NCBI GenBank assembly: GCA_023430825.1
Contig: JAEYYL010000414.1
Coordinates: forward strand, 1 to 14,442
Reading direction: 5' to 3'
Length of the DNA stretch: 14,442 nucleotides
Source of the DNA: Verrucomicrobiota bacterium
GTDB taxonomy: Bacteria > Verrucomicrobiota > Verrucomicrobiia > Opitutales > Opitutaceae
Under the pieces are notes generated by a model, which saw nothing but the letters and a program-made list of their open reading frames with translations, did no database searches and had not been told where the DNA came from. Position numbers and translations under genes: made by a program. How positions within the stretch are numbered: position 1 is the stretch's first letter; each line of letters begins with the position of its first letter. Below are positions 1 to 6,317 of this stretch, piece by piece.

Positions 1-1334
1 CTCGGGCCGACGTTCGTGCCCGACAGCGCCAGCCGCGCCACCGCCTGATAGTCCCCGAACCCCAGCCCCTTCGCCGCGACGAGTTGCTTGATCGCTTCCT
101 CGATCGCCGTGTCGCTCGAAAAATCCATCGCCGGCAGCGCCTCCGCCAGCTCGCGCAACCGCGCCTTCGGATCGCCCTTCGCCATCACTTTGTCGCGCAC
201 CTTCGGATCGACGGGAAAATCCTCGGTGAAGAAATACGCCGTGTAGGCCGGCAGCTCCTCGATGCCCTTGATCTTCGGCTGGCTGAGCAGCATCACCTCG
301 CTAAAATAGTTTCCGTCTGCTGCCAGCGCCGCCGCGATCGCCGGCGCCAGCGTCTGCCCCGAACCTTCCGGCGAGGCGTGCGCCTCGAAATACGCCCGGG
401 CCTTCGCCACGAACGCCTCCGCCGGCAATTCCAGCAGGTAGGCCATGTTCATGTGCGCGAGTTTCTTGTCGTCGAATCGCGCGTTGCTCTGGTTGACGCC
501 CGGCAAATCGAACAGCCGCACGATCTCCGCGATCGGCATCTTCTCCCGGTCGTCGCCCGGGTTCCACCCGAGGAGGCTGAGGAAATTCACCAGCGCCTCC
601 GGCAGGTATCCGCGACGCTGATACTCTTCGATCAGCGCGCCCTGGTCGCGCTTCGACATCTTGCCCGGCCCGTTCTGCTTCAGGATGAGCGGAATGTGCG
701 CGAACTGCGGCACCGGCGCGCCGAACGCCTTGAACAACTCCACGTGCTTGCTTGCGTTCGACAGGTGATCCTCGCCGCGGATCACGTGCGTGATCTGCAT
801 CGCGATGTCGTCGACCACGTTCACGAAGTGAAACACCGGATTCCCATCCGACCGCACAATCACGAAATCCTCGTCCTCCACCCGCTCGACCCGCCCGCGG
901 ATCCGGTCTTCGATGACCGTCGGCGCCACCTTCACCTTCGTCACCGTCTTTTTGCGATGCTCGTCGAACACCTCGAAGCGCTCGCCGAGCAGCTTGAACC
1001 ACGTCGCGCCATCCTTCTCGTAAGTCCGGCCCGCCGCCTTCAATTTCTCCAGATACTCGCGATAAACCTCCGCCCGCTCGCTCTGCCGATACGGTCCGAA
1101 CGCCCCGCCGACTTTCGGACCCTCATCCCAGTTCATCCCCAGCCAGGTCAACGAATCGTAGATCACGTTGAGGAACTCCTCGCTATTGCGCTCCTTGTCC
1201 GTGTCCTCGATCCGCAGCACGAACGTGCCGCCCGTGTGGCGCGCATACAGCCAGTTGAACAGCGCCGTGCGGGCGCTGCCGATGTGGAAGAACCCGGTGG
1301 GACTCGGGGCGAAACGAACGCGAACGGAGGACAT
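1..1334 (-). CDS. gltX: Glutamyl-tRNA synthetase, 3' end beyond window
   Basis: This class I aminoacyl-tRNA synthetase charges tRNA with glutamate in the cytoplasm. Translating the minus strand from the ATG at 1334 gives 444 residues with no stop before the window edge, so the C-terminus is missing. The N-terminus reads MSSVRVRFAPSPTGFFHIGS, which contains the HIGH-type motif (HIGS, about residues 17-20). RIEDTDKER follows at about 41-49, VIRGEDHLSN at about 184-193, and the KMSKS-type loop KMSKR at about 225-229. Bacterial GluRS is usually about 460-510 residues, so only a short part of the anticodon-binding region is lost. The insert near residues 101-115 has no cysteine pair of the zinc-binding kind. 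No strong Shine-Dalgarno precedes the ATG, but the catalytic domain begins immediately after it. The gene diverges from the peptidase gene across a repeat-filled gap. Identity is very secure; GluRS versus a GluRS of relaxed tRNA specificity cannot be told from sequence. Confidence 0.96.
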   Translation of the reverse strand, partial: MSSVRVRFAPSPTGFFHIGSARTALFNWLYARHTGGTFVLRIEDTDKERNSEEFLNVIYDSLTWLGMNWDEGPKVGGAFGPYRQSERAEVYREYLEKLKAAGRTYEKDGATWFKLLGERFEVFDEHRKKTVTKVKVAPTVIEDRIRGRVERVEDEDFVIVRSDGNPVFHFVNVVDDIAMQITHVIRGEDHLSNASKHVELFKAFGAPVPQFAHIPLILKQNGPGKMSKRDQGALIEEYQRRGYLPEALVNFLSLLGWNPGDDREKMPIAEIVRLFDLPGVNQSNARFDDKKLAHMNMAYLLELPAEAFVAKARAYFEAHASPEGSGQTLAPAIAAALAADGNYFSEVMLLSQPKIKGIEELPAYTAYFFTEDFPVDPKVRDKVMAKGDPKARLRELAEALPAMDFSSDTAIEEAIKQLVAAKGLGFGDYQAVARLALSGTNVGP

Positions 1335-1402
1335 TGAGCCGACCAGCAAGAGACGCCGCCGCAGACCTGTCAAAGCCGCAACCAACCGCCGCCGCGGCGG
1401 CG

Positions 1403-1540
1403 GAAGCTCCAAGCACCAACATCCAAGCTCCAATGAAACACCAAGCCTCAATAACCCAGCGCCTCTGACACCCATCCCTCCGGATTGAAGCTTGAAATTT
1501 GCAGCTTCACTGGAGCTTGGATGTTGGTGCTTGGAGCTTC
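1403..1540. repeat. Palindromic intergenic repeat, family A copy 1 (30-bp perfect arms)
   Basis: Arms at 1403-1432 and 1511-1540 are perfect reverse complements over 30 bases, separated by 78 bases. The outer part of the left arm reads gaagctccaagcaccaa. A second, shorter and less perfect copy sits between ftsW and murG (12988-13090). It shares the arm motif, an internal tgaaacacc stretch and a ttgaag...agcttcactgg stretch. Just before the left arm is an 18-base perfect palindrome of CCG/CGG triplets (1386-1403). The element fills most of the gap between divergent gltX and the peptidase gene and carries no convincing ORF. It looks like a dispersed non-coding repeat, but no transposase is near and its mobility is inference. 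Confidence 0.85.
1533..1536 (+). promoter_or_regulatory. Shine-Dalgarno (GGAG) inside the repeat arm
   Basis: GGAG lies 8 bases before the ATG at 1545. It is the only good ribosome-binding motif near the peptidase start, so it supports that ATG over the upstream TTG at 1485, which would add 20 residues encoded by the repeat. The motif belongs to the right arm of the family A repeat. The repeat therefore seems to supply translation initiation for this gene; that is inference from position and spacing. Confidence 0.5.
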
Positions 1541-1544
1541 TTCC

Positions 1545-2276
1545 ATGTCCGCCTTCGACCCTCCCGACCTCATCGCCCGCTTCGAAGCCGCCGCGCGCGC
1601 CGCGCACTTCCGCGTCGAACGCTTCGGCGAAATCGCCGGCACCCCGCTCCTCGCGCTCACGCGCCGCACGCCCGGCCCGCGCCCGCGCATCTACCTCTCC
1701 GCCGGCATCCACGGCGACGAACCCGCCCCGCCGCTCGCGCTGCTGGCGTTGCTCGAGGCCGGCGCCTTCGACACCCGCGCCAACTGGTTTCTCTGTCCGC
1801 TGCTCAATCCGGCGGGTTTTCTCCGCGGCACCCGCGAAAACGCCGACGCCGTCGACCTCAACCGCGACTACAAACACGTCCTCTCGATCGAAATTCGCAG
1901 TCACCTCGCCTGGCTCCAGCGGCAGCCCAATTTCGACCTCACGCTCTGTCTCCACGAGGACTGGGAATCCGCCGGCTTCTACCTCTACGAGCTGAACCCC
2001 GAGAACCGCCCGACCCTCGCCGACGCGATGATCGCGGCGGTGGCTCGTATCTGTCCGATCGATACAGCCGCGATCATCGACGGCCGCGAATCCGCCGCGC
2101 CCGGGATCATTCGCCCCATCGCCGACCCGCTCCTGCGCGACTTGTGGCCCGAAGCGATTTATCTCCGCGCCCACCACACCCGCCTCAGCTACACGCTCGA
2201 ATCGCCCTCCGCCCTCCCGCTCCCCACCCGCATCGCCGCCCTCCGCGCCGCCATCGCAGCCGCAGTTTCCGTTTAA
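1545..2276 (+). CDS. M14-family zinc peptidase, MpaA-like (putative murein peptide amidase)
   Basis: This is a 243-residue zinc carboxypeptidase-like enzyme of the M14/succinylglutamate desuccinylase fold. The zinc ligands are visible as HGDE (H56, E59) and LHED (H137). Substrate and catalytic signatures are LNPAGF (about 87-92), VDLNRDY (103-109, with N106 and R107) and TLESPS, with the likely general-base glutamate at E219. The ATG at 1545 is chosen because GGAG lies 8 bases upstream and homologous sequence begins soon after it. Extension to the TTG at 1485 would only translate repeat DNA. There is no signal peptide, so it is probably cytoplasmic. The length is close to E. coli MpaA, which cuts the D-Glu/diaminopimelate bond of recycled murein tripeptide, and a wall-recycling role would suit the neighbouring dcw genes. 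That role is inference; an amidohydrolase on another acyl-amino acid is also possible. Its stop codon overlaps the next repeat. Confidence 0.85.
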   Translation: MSAFDPPDLIARFEAAARAAHFRVERFGEIAGTPLLALTRRTPGPRPRIYLSAGIHGDEPAPPLALLALLEAGAFDTRANWFLCPLLNPAGFLRGTRENADAVDLNRDYKHVLSIEIRSHLAWLQRQPNFDLTLCLHEDWESAGFYLYELNPENRPTLADAMIAAVARICPIDTAAIIDGRESAAPGIIRPIADPLLRDLWPEAIYLRAHHTRLSYTLESPSALPLPTRIAALRAAIAAAVSV

Positions 2277-2334
2277 CCACAGAGGCGCAAAGGCACGGAG
2301 GCCTCACTCGGAATTTCTCCGTGCCTCTGTGGTT
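2275..2334. repeat. Palindromic repeat family B filling a convergent gap; possible two-way terminator
   Basis: The right arm 2317-2334 (ctccgtgcctctgtggtt) is the exact reverse complement of the left arm if an 8-base insertion (gcgcaaag, 2285-2292) is removed. The left arm pieces are 2275-2284 and 2293-2300, and the loop is about 16 bases. The element lies between convergent genes, and both stop codons overlap its ends: TAA at 2274-2276 and TGA at 2334-2336. It could form a hairpin in either transcript, but there is no T-tract, so termination is only possible. I recall similar ccacagaggcac palindromes as dispersed repeats in environmental bacterial genomes, unchecked here. Confidence 0.8.
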
Positions 2335-3173
2335 CAATCTGCGGTAGCTCTCTCCGCCCAAAACGCCCGCATATCCTCCGCCAGCGGCGCCGCGAACACG
2401 TGCTCCATCCCCGCCGGCCGCAGATCGATCTCCGCGCAATGCAGCGCCTGCCGCGGCAGCAGCAGCTTCGCCGCGAGCGCCTCGGTCCACCCGCCGTCGA
2501 TGAACTCCAGATACAACCGGTCGTCCGGCCCGTAGATTTTGTCTCCAACAATCGGATACCCAAGCCAGTGCGCATGCGCCCGGATCTGATGCTTGCGCCC
2601 CGTCTCCGTCACGATCCGCGCCAGCGTGAACGCCCCGTCCGCGGCCACCGCCTCCGGCGCGAAATGCGTCACCGCCGGCTTCCCGTCCGCGTTCACCGCC
2701 GTCTTCACGAAGACCGGACTGCCCAGGTCGTCACCCAAGGGCTGATTCACCGTCGCGTTCTCCCGCAGCGCACCCGTCAGCACCGCACGGTAAACCTTCC
2801 CCACCTTCCGCTCCTGCATCGCCGTCTGCAGCCGGCTCGCCATCTTCGCGTCCTTCGCCAGCACGACGACGCCGCTTGTCTCGCGATCGAGCCGAAACAC
2901 CAGATGCATCGTGGGCAACTGCGTATATTCGCGCGCCGCTCCGACCAGGCTCGACCACGGTCCGGCTTTCGACGGGTGGCACACCACGTCGCCCGGCTTC
3001 GCGATCACCAGCAGCCGCGCATCTTCATACACGATCCACGACTTCAATTCCGCCTCCCCGATCAACCGCACCGGCCCCTGCGTCAATCGCCGCGGCCATG
3101 CACACGCCCGCCGTGAAAAATCGTCCGCCCGCTGCGCATCCGGTTCGGCGCCGTCCTCGCCCGCCGGCTTCAT
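2334..3173 (-). CDS. RluA-family RNA pseudouridine synthase
   Basis: This 279-residue enzyme isomerises uridine to pseudouridine in rRNA or tRNA. The family signature is present: FRLDRETSG (93-101) with the catalytic aspartate at D96, then KVYRA (about 126-130), GRKHQIRAH (192-200) and RQALHC (241-246). The usual histidine of HRLD is phenylalanine here (F93). The N-terminal 40 residues are variable and hydrophilic, and no S4 RNA-binding domain is evident, so it is closer to the compact RluA type than to RluC/RluD. The RNA target cannot be told. The ATG at 3173 overlaps the SDR stop as ATGA, which supports this start and translational coupling. The upstream reading frame extends further but only through shadow sequence of the SDR gene. 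Confidence 0.93.
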   Translation of the reverse strand: MKPAGEDGAEPDAQRADDFSRRACAWPRRLTQGPVRLIGEAELKSWIVYEDARLLVIAKPGDVVCHPSKAGPWSSLVGAAREYTQLPTMHLVFRLDRETSGVVVLAKDAKMASRLQTAMQERKVGKVYRAVLTGALRENATVNQPLGDDLGSPVFVKTAVNADGKPAVTHFAPEAVAADGAFTLARIVTETGRKHQIRAHAHWLGYPIVGDKIYGPDDRLYLEFIDGGWTEALAAKLLLPRQALHCAEIDLRPAGMEHVFAAPLAEDMRAFWAERATAD

Positions 3174-3988
3174 CGCTCCACCTTCGACATCCGCCAGCGA
3201 CCGACGACCTTCGCCGCGATCCAGGTCGCCAGCCGTTTCGGCGCCATGCCTCCCGCCAGCGCGGAAATTTTGTTCTTCCAACCCGTGACAACCAGGCTCC
3301 GCTCCGCCGCGAGCCCCCGCAGCGCCGCCTCCACCACGGCCTCGCTCGTCATGCTCAACGCCGGCGTCACGCTCCCCTGCTTCAGTCCCGCGCGCCGGAA
3401 AAACTGCGTCCCCGTCGGTCCCGGGCACACCGCCATCATCCGCACCCCGCTACCGCGCAGCTCCGCGTCCACCGCCAGGCTCCAGTGCAATACAAATGCC
3501 TTCGACGCCCCATACGCCGCCATGAACGGCGTCGGCTGAAACGCCGCGGTCGACGCGATATTCATCACCACACCTCCGCGTTTTCTCAGCTCCGGCAGCA
3601 GCCGCCCGGTGAGATTCACCAATCCTCGAATGTTAACATCTAATAGTTCGAGTTGGTGAGTTAAGTTGGGCTCAGGAAACGCGCCGTATGAGCCGAAACC
3701 ACTGTTATTGATGAGCAGCAGTCGCCCCGCTGACACGTCGCGAGTTAACCAGGCGAGAACGCCCTCCGCCCCGCGTTCGACCGCCGCCGCGTCGCCCAAA
3801 TCGCAAGGGATATGGCAAAGGTTAAGCTTCGCTACATTTATGACCGGAACCGAGCGAGACAGGTTGCAAAATCGCAGCTCCGGAACCAGCCTTCCGCACT
3901 GCTCGATGAACGATTTTCCAATACCGGAAGATCCCCCCGTCACGACGACGGCGGTGAATTTTTGGAGCTCTTCGCGTGGCGAGGACAC
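3170..3988 (-). CDS. Short-chain dehydrogenase/reductase (classical SDR)
   Basis: This is a 272-residue NAD(P)-dependent oxidoreductase with a Rossmann fold. The cofactor glycine motif TGGSSGIG is at 17-24, the NNAG-type motif is NNSG (94-97), and the catalytic residues are S146 and the YGASK pair Y159/K163, followed by PG at 189-190. It resembles the DltE/COG0300 group; the substrate is unknown. No ATG lies in frame near the fold start, so the GTG at 3988 is chosen, which leaves a 75-base divergent gap before hpf. A TTG at 4048 would add 20 residues but would run coding sequence through a perfect palindrome. No Shine-Dalgarno is visible for either start. It is the first gene of a pair with the pseudouridine synthase. 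The N-terminal half contains an unusually AT-rich patch (about 3611-3720). Confidence 0.88.
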   Translation of the reverse strand: MSSPREELQKFTAVVVTGGSSGIGKSFIEQCGRLVPELRFCNLSRSVPVINVAKLNLCHIPCDLGDAAAVERGAEGVLAWLTRDVSAGRLLLINNSGFGSYGAFPEPNLTHQLELLDVNIRGLVNLTGRLLPELRKRGGVVMNIASTAAFQPTPFMAAYGASKAFVLHWSLAVDAELRGSGVRMMAVCPGPTGTQFFRRAGLKQGSVTPALSMTSEAVVEAALRGLAAERSLVVTGWKNKISALAGGMAPKRLATWIAAKVVGRWRMSKVER

Positions 3989-4009
3989 AAATTCGGGCGG
4001 AATAATTTC

Positions 4010-4034
4010 GCCGGCGCAGGTGGTCTGCGCCGGC
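4010..4034. promoter_or_regulatory. Perfect 10-bp inverted repeat in the SDR/hpf divergent gap
   Basis: gccggcgcag (4010-4019) and ctgcgccggc (4025-4034) are perfect reverse complements separated by 5 bases. The site lies 29 bases before the hpf ATG and 21 bases before the SDR GTG, where an operator for a dimeric regulator or a 5'-leader hairpin could act. No terminator T-tract follows on either side. Function is inference; if the SDR began at the TTG at 4048, the site would be inside coding sequence. Confidence 0.45.
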
Positions 4035-4063
4035 TCGGTGAAACCCAAACATAACGAAGTATC

Positions 4064-4435
4064 ATGAACAGACAAAACAGCCACGAACTCATCGTCTCCG
4101 GAATTCACCTCGAACTCACCCCGTCCCTTAAAACGTTTGTTCGAGAGAAAACGGAACGACTGTTTCGTCACGAGGACCGCATCGTGCGCATCCGCGTGGA
4201 GCTGGAATGCGACCGCAACGAAGCGATCGCCCACCGGTTCAAGGCCAAGGGTCACATCGAAATTCAAGGGCCCGACATGAACGCCACCGTCCAGGCCGAC
4301 GAATGCCACAAGGCCATCTCGCTCCTGGTCGACAAACTCGACCGCATGCTCGGCAAACGCCACGACCTCCACAAGGTCCGCCGCCACCAGATCGACACCG
4401 GTTCCGAACACGCCGCCCTGCTCAAGGCCGTGTAG
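4064..4435 (+). CDS. hpf: Ribosome hibernation promoting factor / RaiA-like, short form
   Basis: This 123-residue protein of the sigma-54 modulation/S30EA family binds the 30S decoding region in stationary phase and inactivates ribosomes. The S30AE domain spans about residues 8-105: LIVSGIHLELTPSLKTFVRE opens it, a basic middle (HRFKAKGHIEI) follows, and then the amphipathic helix containing DECHKAISLLVDKLDRML. The C-terminal dimerisation domain of long-form HPF is absent, so this is the short type (HPF/YfiA-like). The ATG at 4064 has no strong Shine-Dalgarno. The gene is monocistronic: it diverges from the SDR gene and ends before a strong terminator. Its position just beyond ftsZ, on the opposite strand, does not imply shared regulation. 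Confidence 0.93.
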   Translation: MNRQNSHELIVSGIHLELTPSLKTFVREKTERLFRHEDRIVRIRVELECDRNEAIAHRFKAKGHIEIQGPDMNATVQADECHKAISLLVDKLDRMLGKRHDLHKVRRHQIDTGSEHAALLKAV

Positions 4436-4454
4436 TCCCGCCTCCCGAGCGAAC

Positions 4455-4477
4455 GTGTAGTGTATTTTCCACTACAC
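4455..4477. other. Small perfect hairpin in the hpf 3' region
   Basis: gtgtagtg (4455-4462) and cactacac (4470-4477) form a perfect 8-bp stem with a 7-base loop, about 20 bases after the hpf stop and before the main terminator. It would be in the hpf transcript. It could protect the 3' end or be part of the terminator region; nothing more can be said. Confidence 0.5.
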
Positions 4478-4494
4478 CCCGCCGCCTCTCGTGC

Positions 4495-4523
4495 GCCCGC
4501 CGGCCCGCGCCGGCGGGCTTTTT
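4495..4523 (+). terminator. Rho-independent terminator of hpf
   Basis: gcccgccgg (4495-4503) pairs perfectly with ccggcgggc (4510-4518) around a 6-base loop, followed at once by TTTTT and a T-rich tail (TGTTTGTT). The all-GC 9-bp stem plus T-tract is a textbook intrinsic terminator, placed 60 bases after the hpf stop. On the minus strand there is no matching T-tract, so it serves hpf only. Confidence 0.93.
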
Positions 4524-4541
4524 GTTTGTTCGGCTGCCGAG

Positions 4542-4633
4542 GTAGGAGCCTGCTTGCAGGCGATTCAGGTTCCGTGGCTCGCTGCGTGAGCAGCGGGATA
4601 GCCATACCCCGCAAACAGGCCCCTGCCTCCAAC
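4542..4633. repeat. Palindromic intergenic repeat, family C
   Basis: The element opens with gtaggagcctgcttgcaggc, itself containing the palindrome cctgcttgcagg (4549-4560). It has a central hairpin cgctgc-gtga-gcagcg (4580-4595). It closes with gcaaacaggcccctgcctcc (from 4611), whose reverse complement resembles the opening arm imperfectly. It is non-coding and lies directly after the hpf terminator. I recall gtaggagcctgcttgcaggcg as a common dispersed motif in environmental genomes, unchecked here. Only one copy is in the window, so the boundaries are approximate. Confidence 0.6.
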
Positions 4634-4671
4634 CGGCTTCGCCCTCGCCCTCAGCCGGGAGCATCCTGTTG

Positions 4672-4801
4672 CCCGCGAATCACGCCAATTGGCGCGAATA
4701 CCAATGAAGAGATTATCTTTCACCCAACCGTGGCCAGGCCTTGCAGCGGATAGGTGGATTTCACCTCTCTGAAATACGCGTTCATTCGCGTCATTCGCGG
4801 G
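4672..4801. repeat. Palindromic repeat family D copy 1, downstream of ftsZ
   Basis: The left end begins cccgcgaatcacgc (4672-4685) and the right end is attcgcgtcattcgcggg (4784-4801), close to the reverse complement of the left end. A second copy in the same orientation lies upstream of ftsZ (6164-6289). The right ends of the two copies match over 22 bases, counting the aggc that follows. The interior is unrelated and non-coding. The remainder of the gap to the ftsZ stop (4802-4824) holds only a short hairpin (4814-4828) that reaches into the stop codon, with no T-tract. Confidence 0.8.
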
Positions 4802-4824
4802 AGGCCTTCCTGCCTGAGCCCGGC

Positions 4825-6147
4825 TCAGATCGAAATCTTGATCCCCTTCCGCAAATACGTCGGCACGTCCAGGTCCTGCCCGTCGAACAGATTCCGGTCC
4901 GTCTTCTCGAAATGCCCGCGGCTCTCGATCTCGCCGAAACCGAACTCCTCCTGCGCAATCTTCGCCGCCGCCGCCGCCGCCGCTTTCTCCAGCGTCAACG
5001 CATCCGCACCCGTCGGCACTCCCGGCAATCTGCCCTGGCCCGCTTCGCTCGCGGTGCCCGGCGACGCACCACCGCCGGCCGCCGGCACCGCCACCTCGGC
5101 TGCCCGCCCCGCCGTCGCTCTCGGCCGTCCCGCCACCGCGCCCATCCGCCGCGGCACCACCCCGCGGCCGCCCATGTCGCTCGTGCCGAGCACGCAGACT
5201 TCGACGCGATTCTGCATCTCCTCGTCGATCACCGCACCCATGATGATGTGCGACTCGCGCCCGAACTGCTCCGTGATCGCCGTCATCAACTCGTTCACCT
5301 TCGGCAGCGTCAGATCCGTCCCGCCGATGATGTTCACCAACAGCCGGTCCGCCTTCCGCGAAAACTCCGGCGTGTGCAACAGCGGACACAGCTTCAAGCT
5401 CGCCACCGCATCCGCCACCGCGTTCTCCCCCGCGCCGTCGCCGAGTCCGAACAGCGTTTTTCCACCCCGGTGCTGAAACACCTGCCGCAGCGTCGCGAAG
5501 TCCAGGTTGATCAACCCCGTCTTGAACAGCATCGCCCAGATCGACTTCACGCCACGCCCCATCCACTCGTCCGCCCGCGCAAACGAATCGAGCACCGTCT
5601 CGTTCTCCGCCGACTCCTGCAACAACACGTCGTTCGGCAGCGGAATCACCGCGTCGCACACCCGCCGCAGCGCCGACAACCCTTCCTCCGCCTGCTTCAA
5701 CCGCCGCCCGCCTTCGAAGCTGAACGGCATCGTCACGAACGCGATCACCAGCGCGCCCTGCTCCGCCGCGATCTCCGCGACGACCGGCAGCGCCCCACTC
5801 CCCGTCCCGCCGCCCATGCCACCGAACAGGAAAACCAGGTCGCACTCCTTCACCACCGTCGCGATCTTCTCGCGGTCCGCCTCCGCCGCCTCGCGGCCCA
5901 GCTCCGGATCGCCGCCCGCGCCGAGCCCGCGCGTCACGCCCATGCCGATCAGCACTTTGTCCTGCACCGGCGAACTCGCCAGCGCCTGATAATCGGTGTT
6001 CACGACCGCCAGCTGCAGCCGCTCCAGATTTTCCATCTTGAGCCGGTCGACCGCGTTCGAGCCCGCGCCGCCCACGCCCACCAGCTTGATCGCGATCGCG
6101 CGATCCGTGAGCAACGCATGCTCGAGGGGAAGTTCGTTGAGATTCAT
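4825..6147 (-). CDS. ftsZ: Cell division GTPase FtsZ
   Basis: FtsZ is the tubulin homologue that polymerises into the Z-ring at mid-cell. The protein has 440 residues. VGVGGAGSNAV (23-33) and NTD (50-52) are the first nucleotide loops, and GGMGGGTGSGA (109-119) is the tubulin signature, with S where most FtsZ have T. PFSFEGGRR (141-149) follows. The T7 loop reads NLDFAT (214-219): the first two catalytic-loop positions are kept, but the second aspartate of NxDxxD is threonine. In helix H7 the guanine-contacting asparagine aligns with D193. An Ala/Gly/Pro-rich linker (about 332-400) leads to the conserved tail DVPTYLRK (427-434), the site that docks to FtsA. The N-terminus has about 18 extra residues before the fold. 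The ATG at 6147 has no clear Shine-Dalgarno. It is the last dcw gene, separated from ftsA by repeat D copy 2. Confidence 0.96.
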   Translation of the reverse strand: MNLNELPLEHALLTDRAIAIKLVGVGGAGSNAVDRLKMENLERLQLAVVNTDYQALASSPVQDKVLIGMGVTRGLGAGGDPELGREAAEADREKIATVVKECDLVFLFGGMGGGTGSGALPVVAEIAAEQGALVIAFVTMPFSFEGGRRLKQAEEGLSALRRVCDAVIPLPNDVLLQESAENETVLDSFARADEWMGRGVKSIWAMLFKTGLINLDFATLRQVFQHRGGKTLFGLGDGAGENAVADAVASLKLCPLLHTPEFSRKADRLLVNIIGGTDLTLPKVNELMTAITEQFGRESHIIMGAVIDEEMQNRVEVCVLGTSDMGGRGVVPRRMGAVAGRPRATAGRAAEVAVPAAGGGASPGTASEAGQGRLPGVPTGADALTLEKAAAAAAAKIAQEEFGFGEIESRGHFEKTDRNLFDGQDLDVPTYLRKGIKISI

Positions 6148-6163
6148 GTCAGAAGGAAGATGG

Positions 6164-6289
6164 CCCGCGAATCACGCGAATCGTCGCGAATGCGTGGGCA
6201 GAAAACAAAATGGGTTCGGGTCGAAAATTCCAATGGGTGTCGGTCCGCCAGCCTGGTTCGCATTCGGGCAGATTCGCGTCATTCGCGGG
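6164..6289. repeat. Palindromic repeat family D copy 2, between ftsA and ftsZ
   Basis: The outer 31 bases at each end (6164-6194 and 6259-6289) are reverse complements at 27 of 31 positions. The left end begins cccgcgaatcacgcgaat and the right end finishes attcgcgtcattcgcggg. The element fills 126 of the 170 bases between the ftsA stop and the ftsZ start, so it lies in the ftsZ 5' leader or promoter region. Its orientation matches copy 1 on the other side of ftsZ. A weak promoter-like pair (TTGGAA, 17 bases, TTTTGT) can be read on the minus strand in its interior, but the match is poor. Confidence 0.85.
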
Positions 6290-6317
6290 AGGCGGATTGG
6301 TGTTTGCAGCTCGCTCC

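Noticed and set aside
84..1337. Plus-strand open frame of 417 codons at the left end
   Set aside because: Antisense shadow of gltX, whose HIGH and KMSKS motifs are clear on the minus strand.
4814..4828. Hairpin ctgagc-ccg-gctcag overlapping the ftsZ stop as a terminator
   Set aside because: The stem is short, includes the stop codon and has no T-tract on the minus strand.
6195..6258. Possible sigma-70 promoter for ftsZ inside repeat D copy 2 (TTGGAA, 17 bases, TTTTGT, minus strand)
   Set aside because: Only 4 of 6 and 3 of 6 consensus positions match, which is expected by chance in such a stretch.
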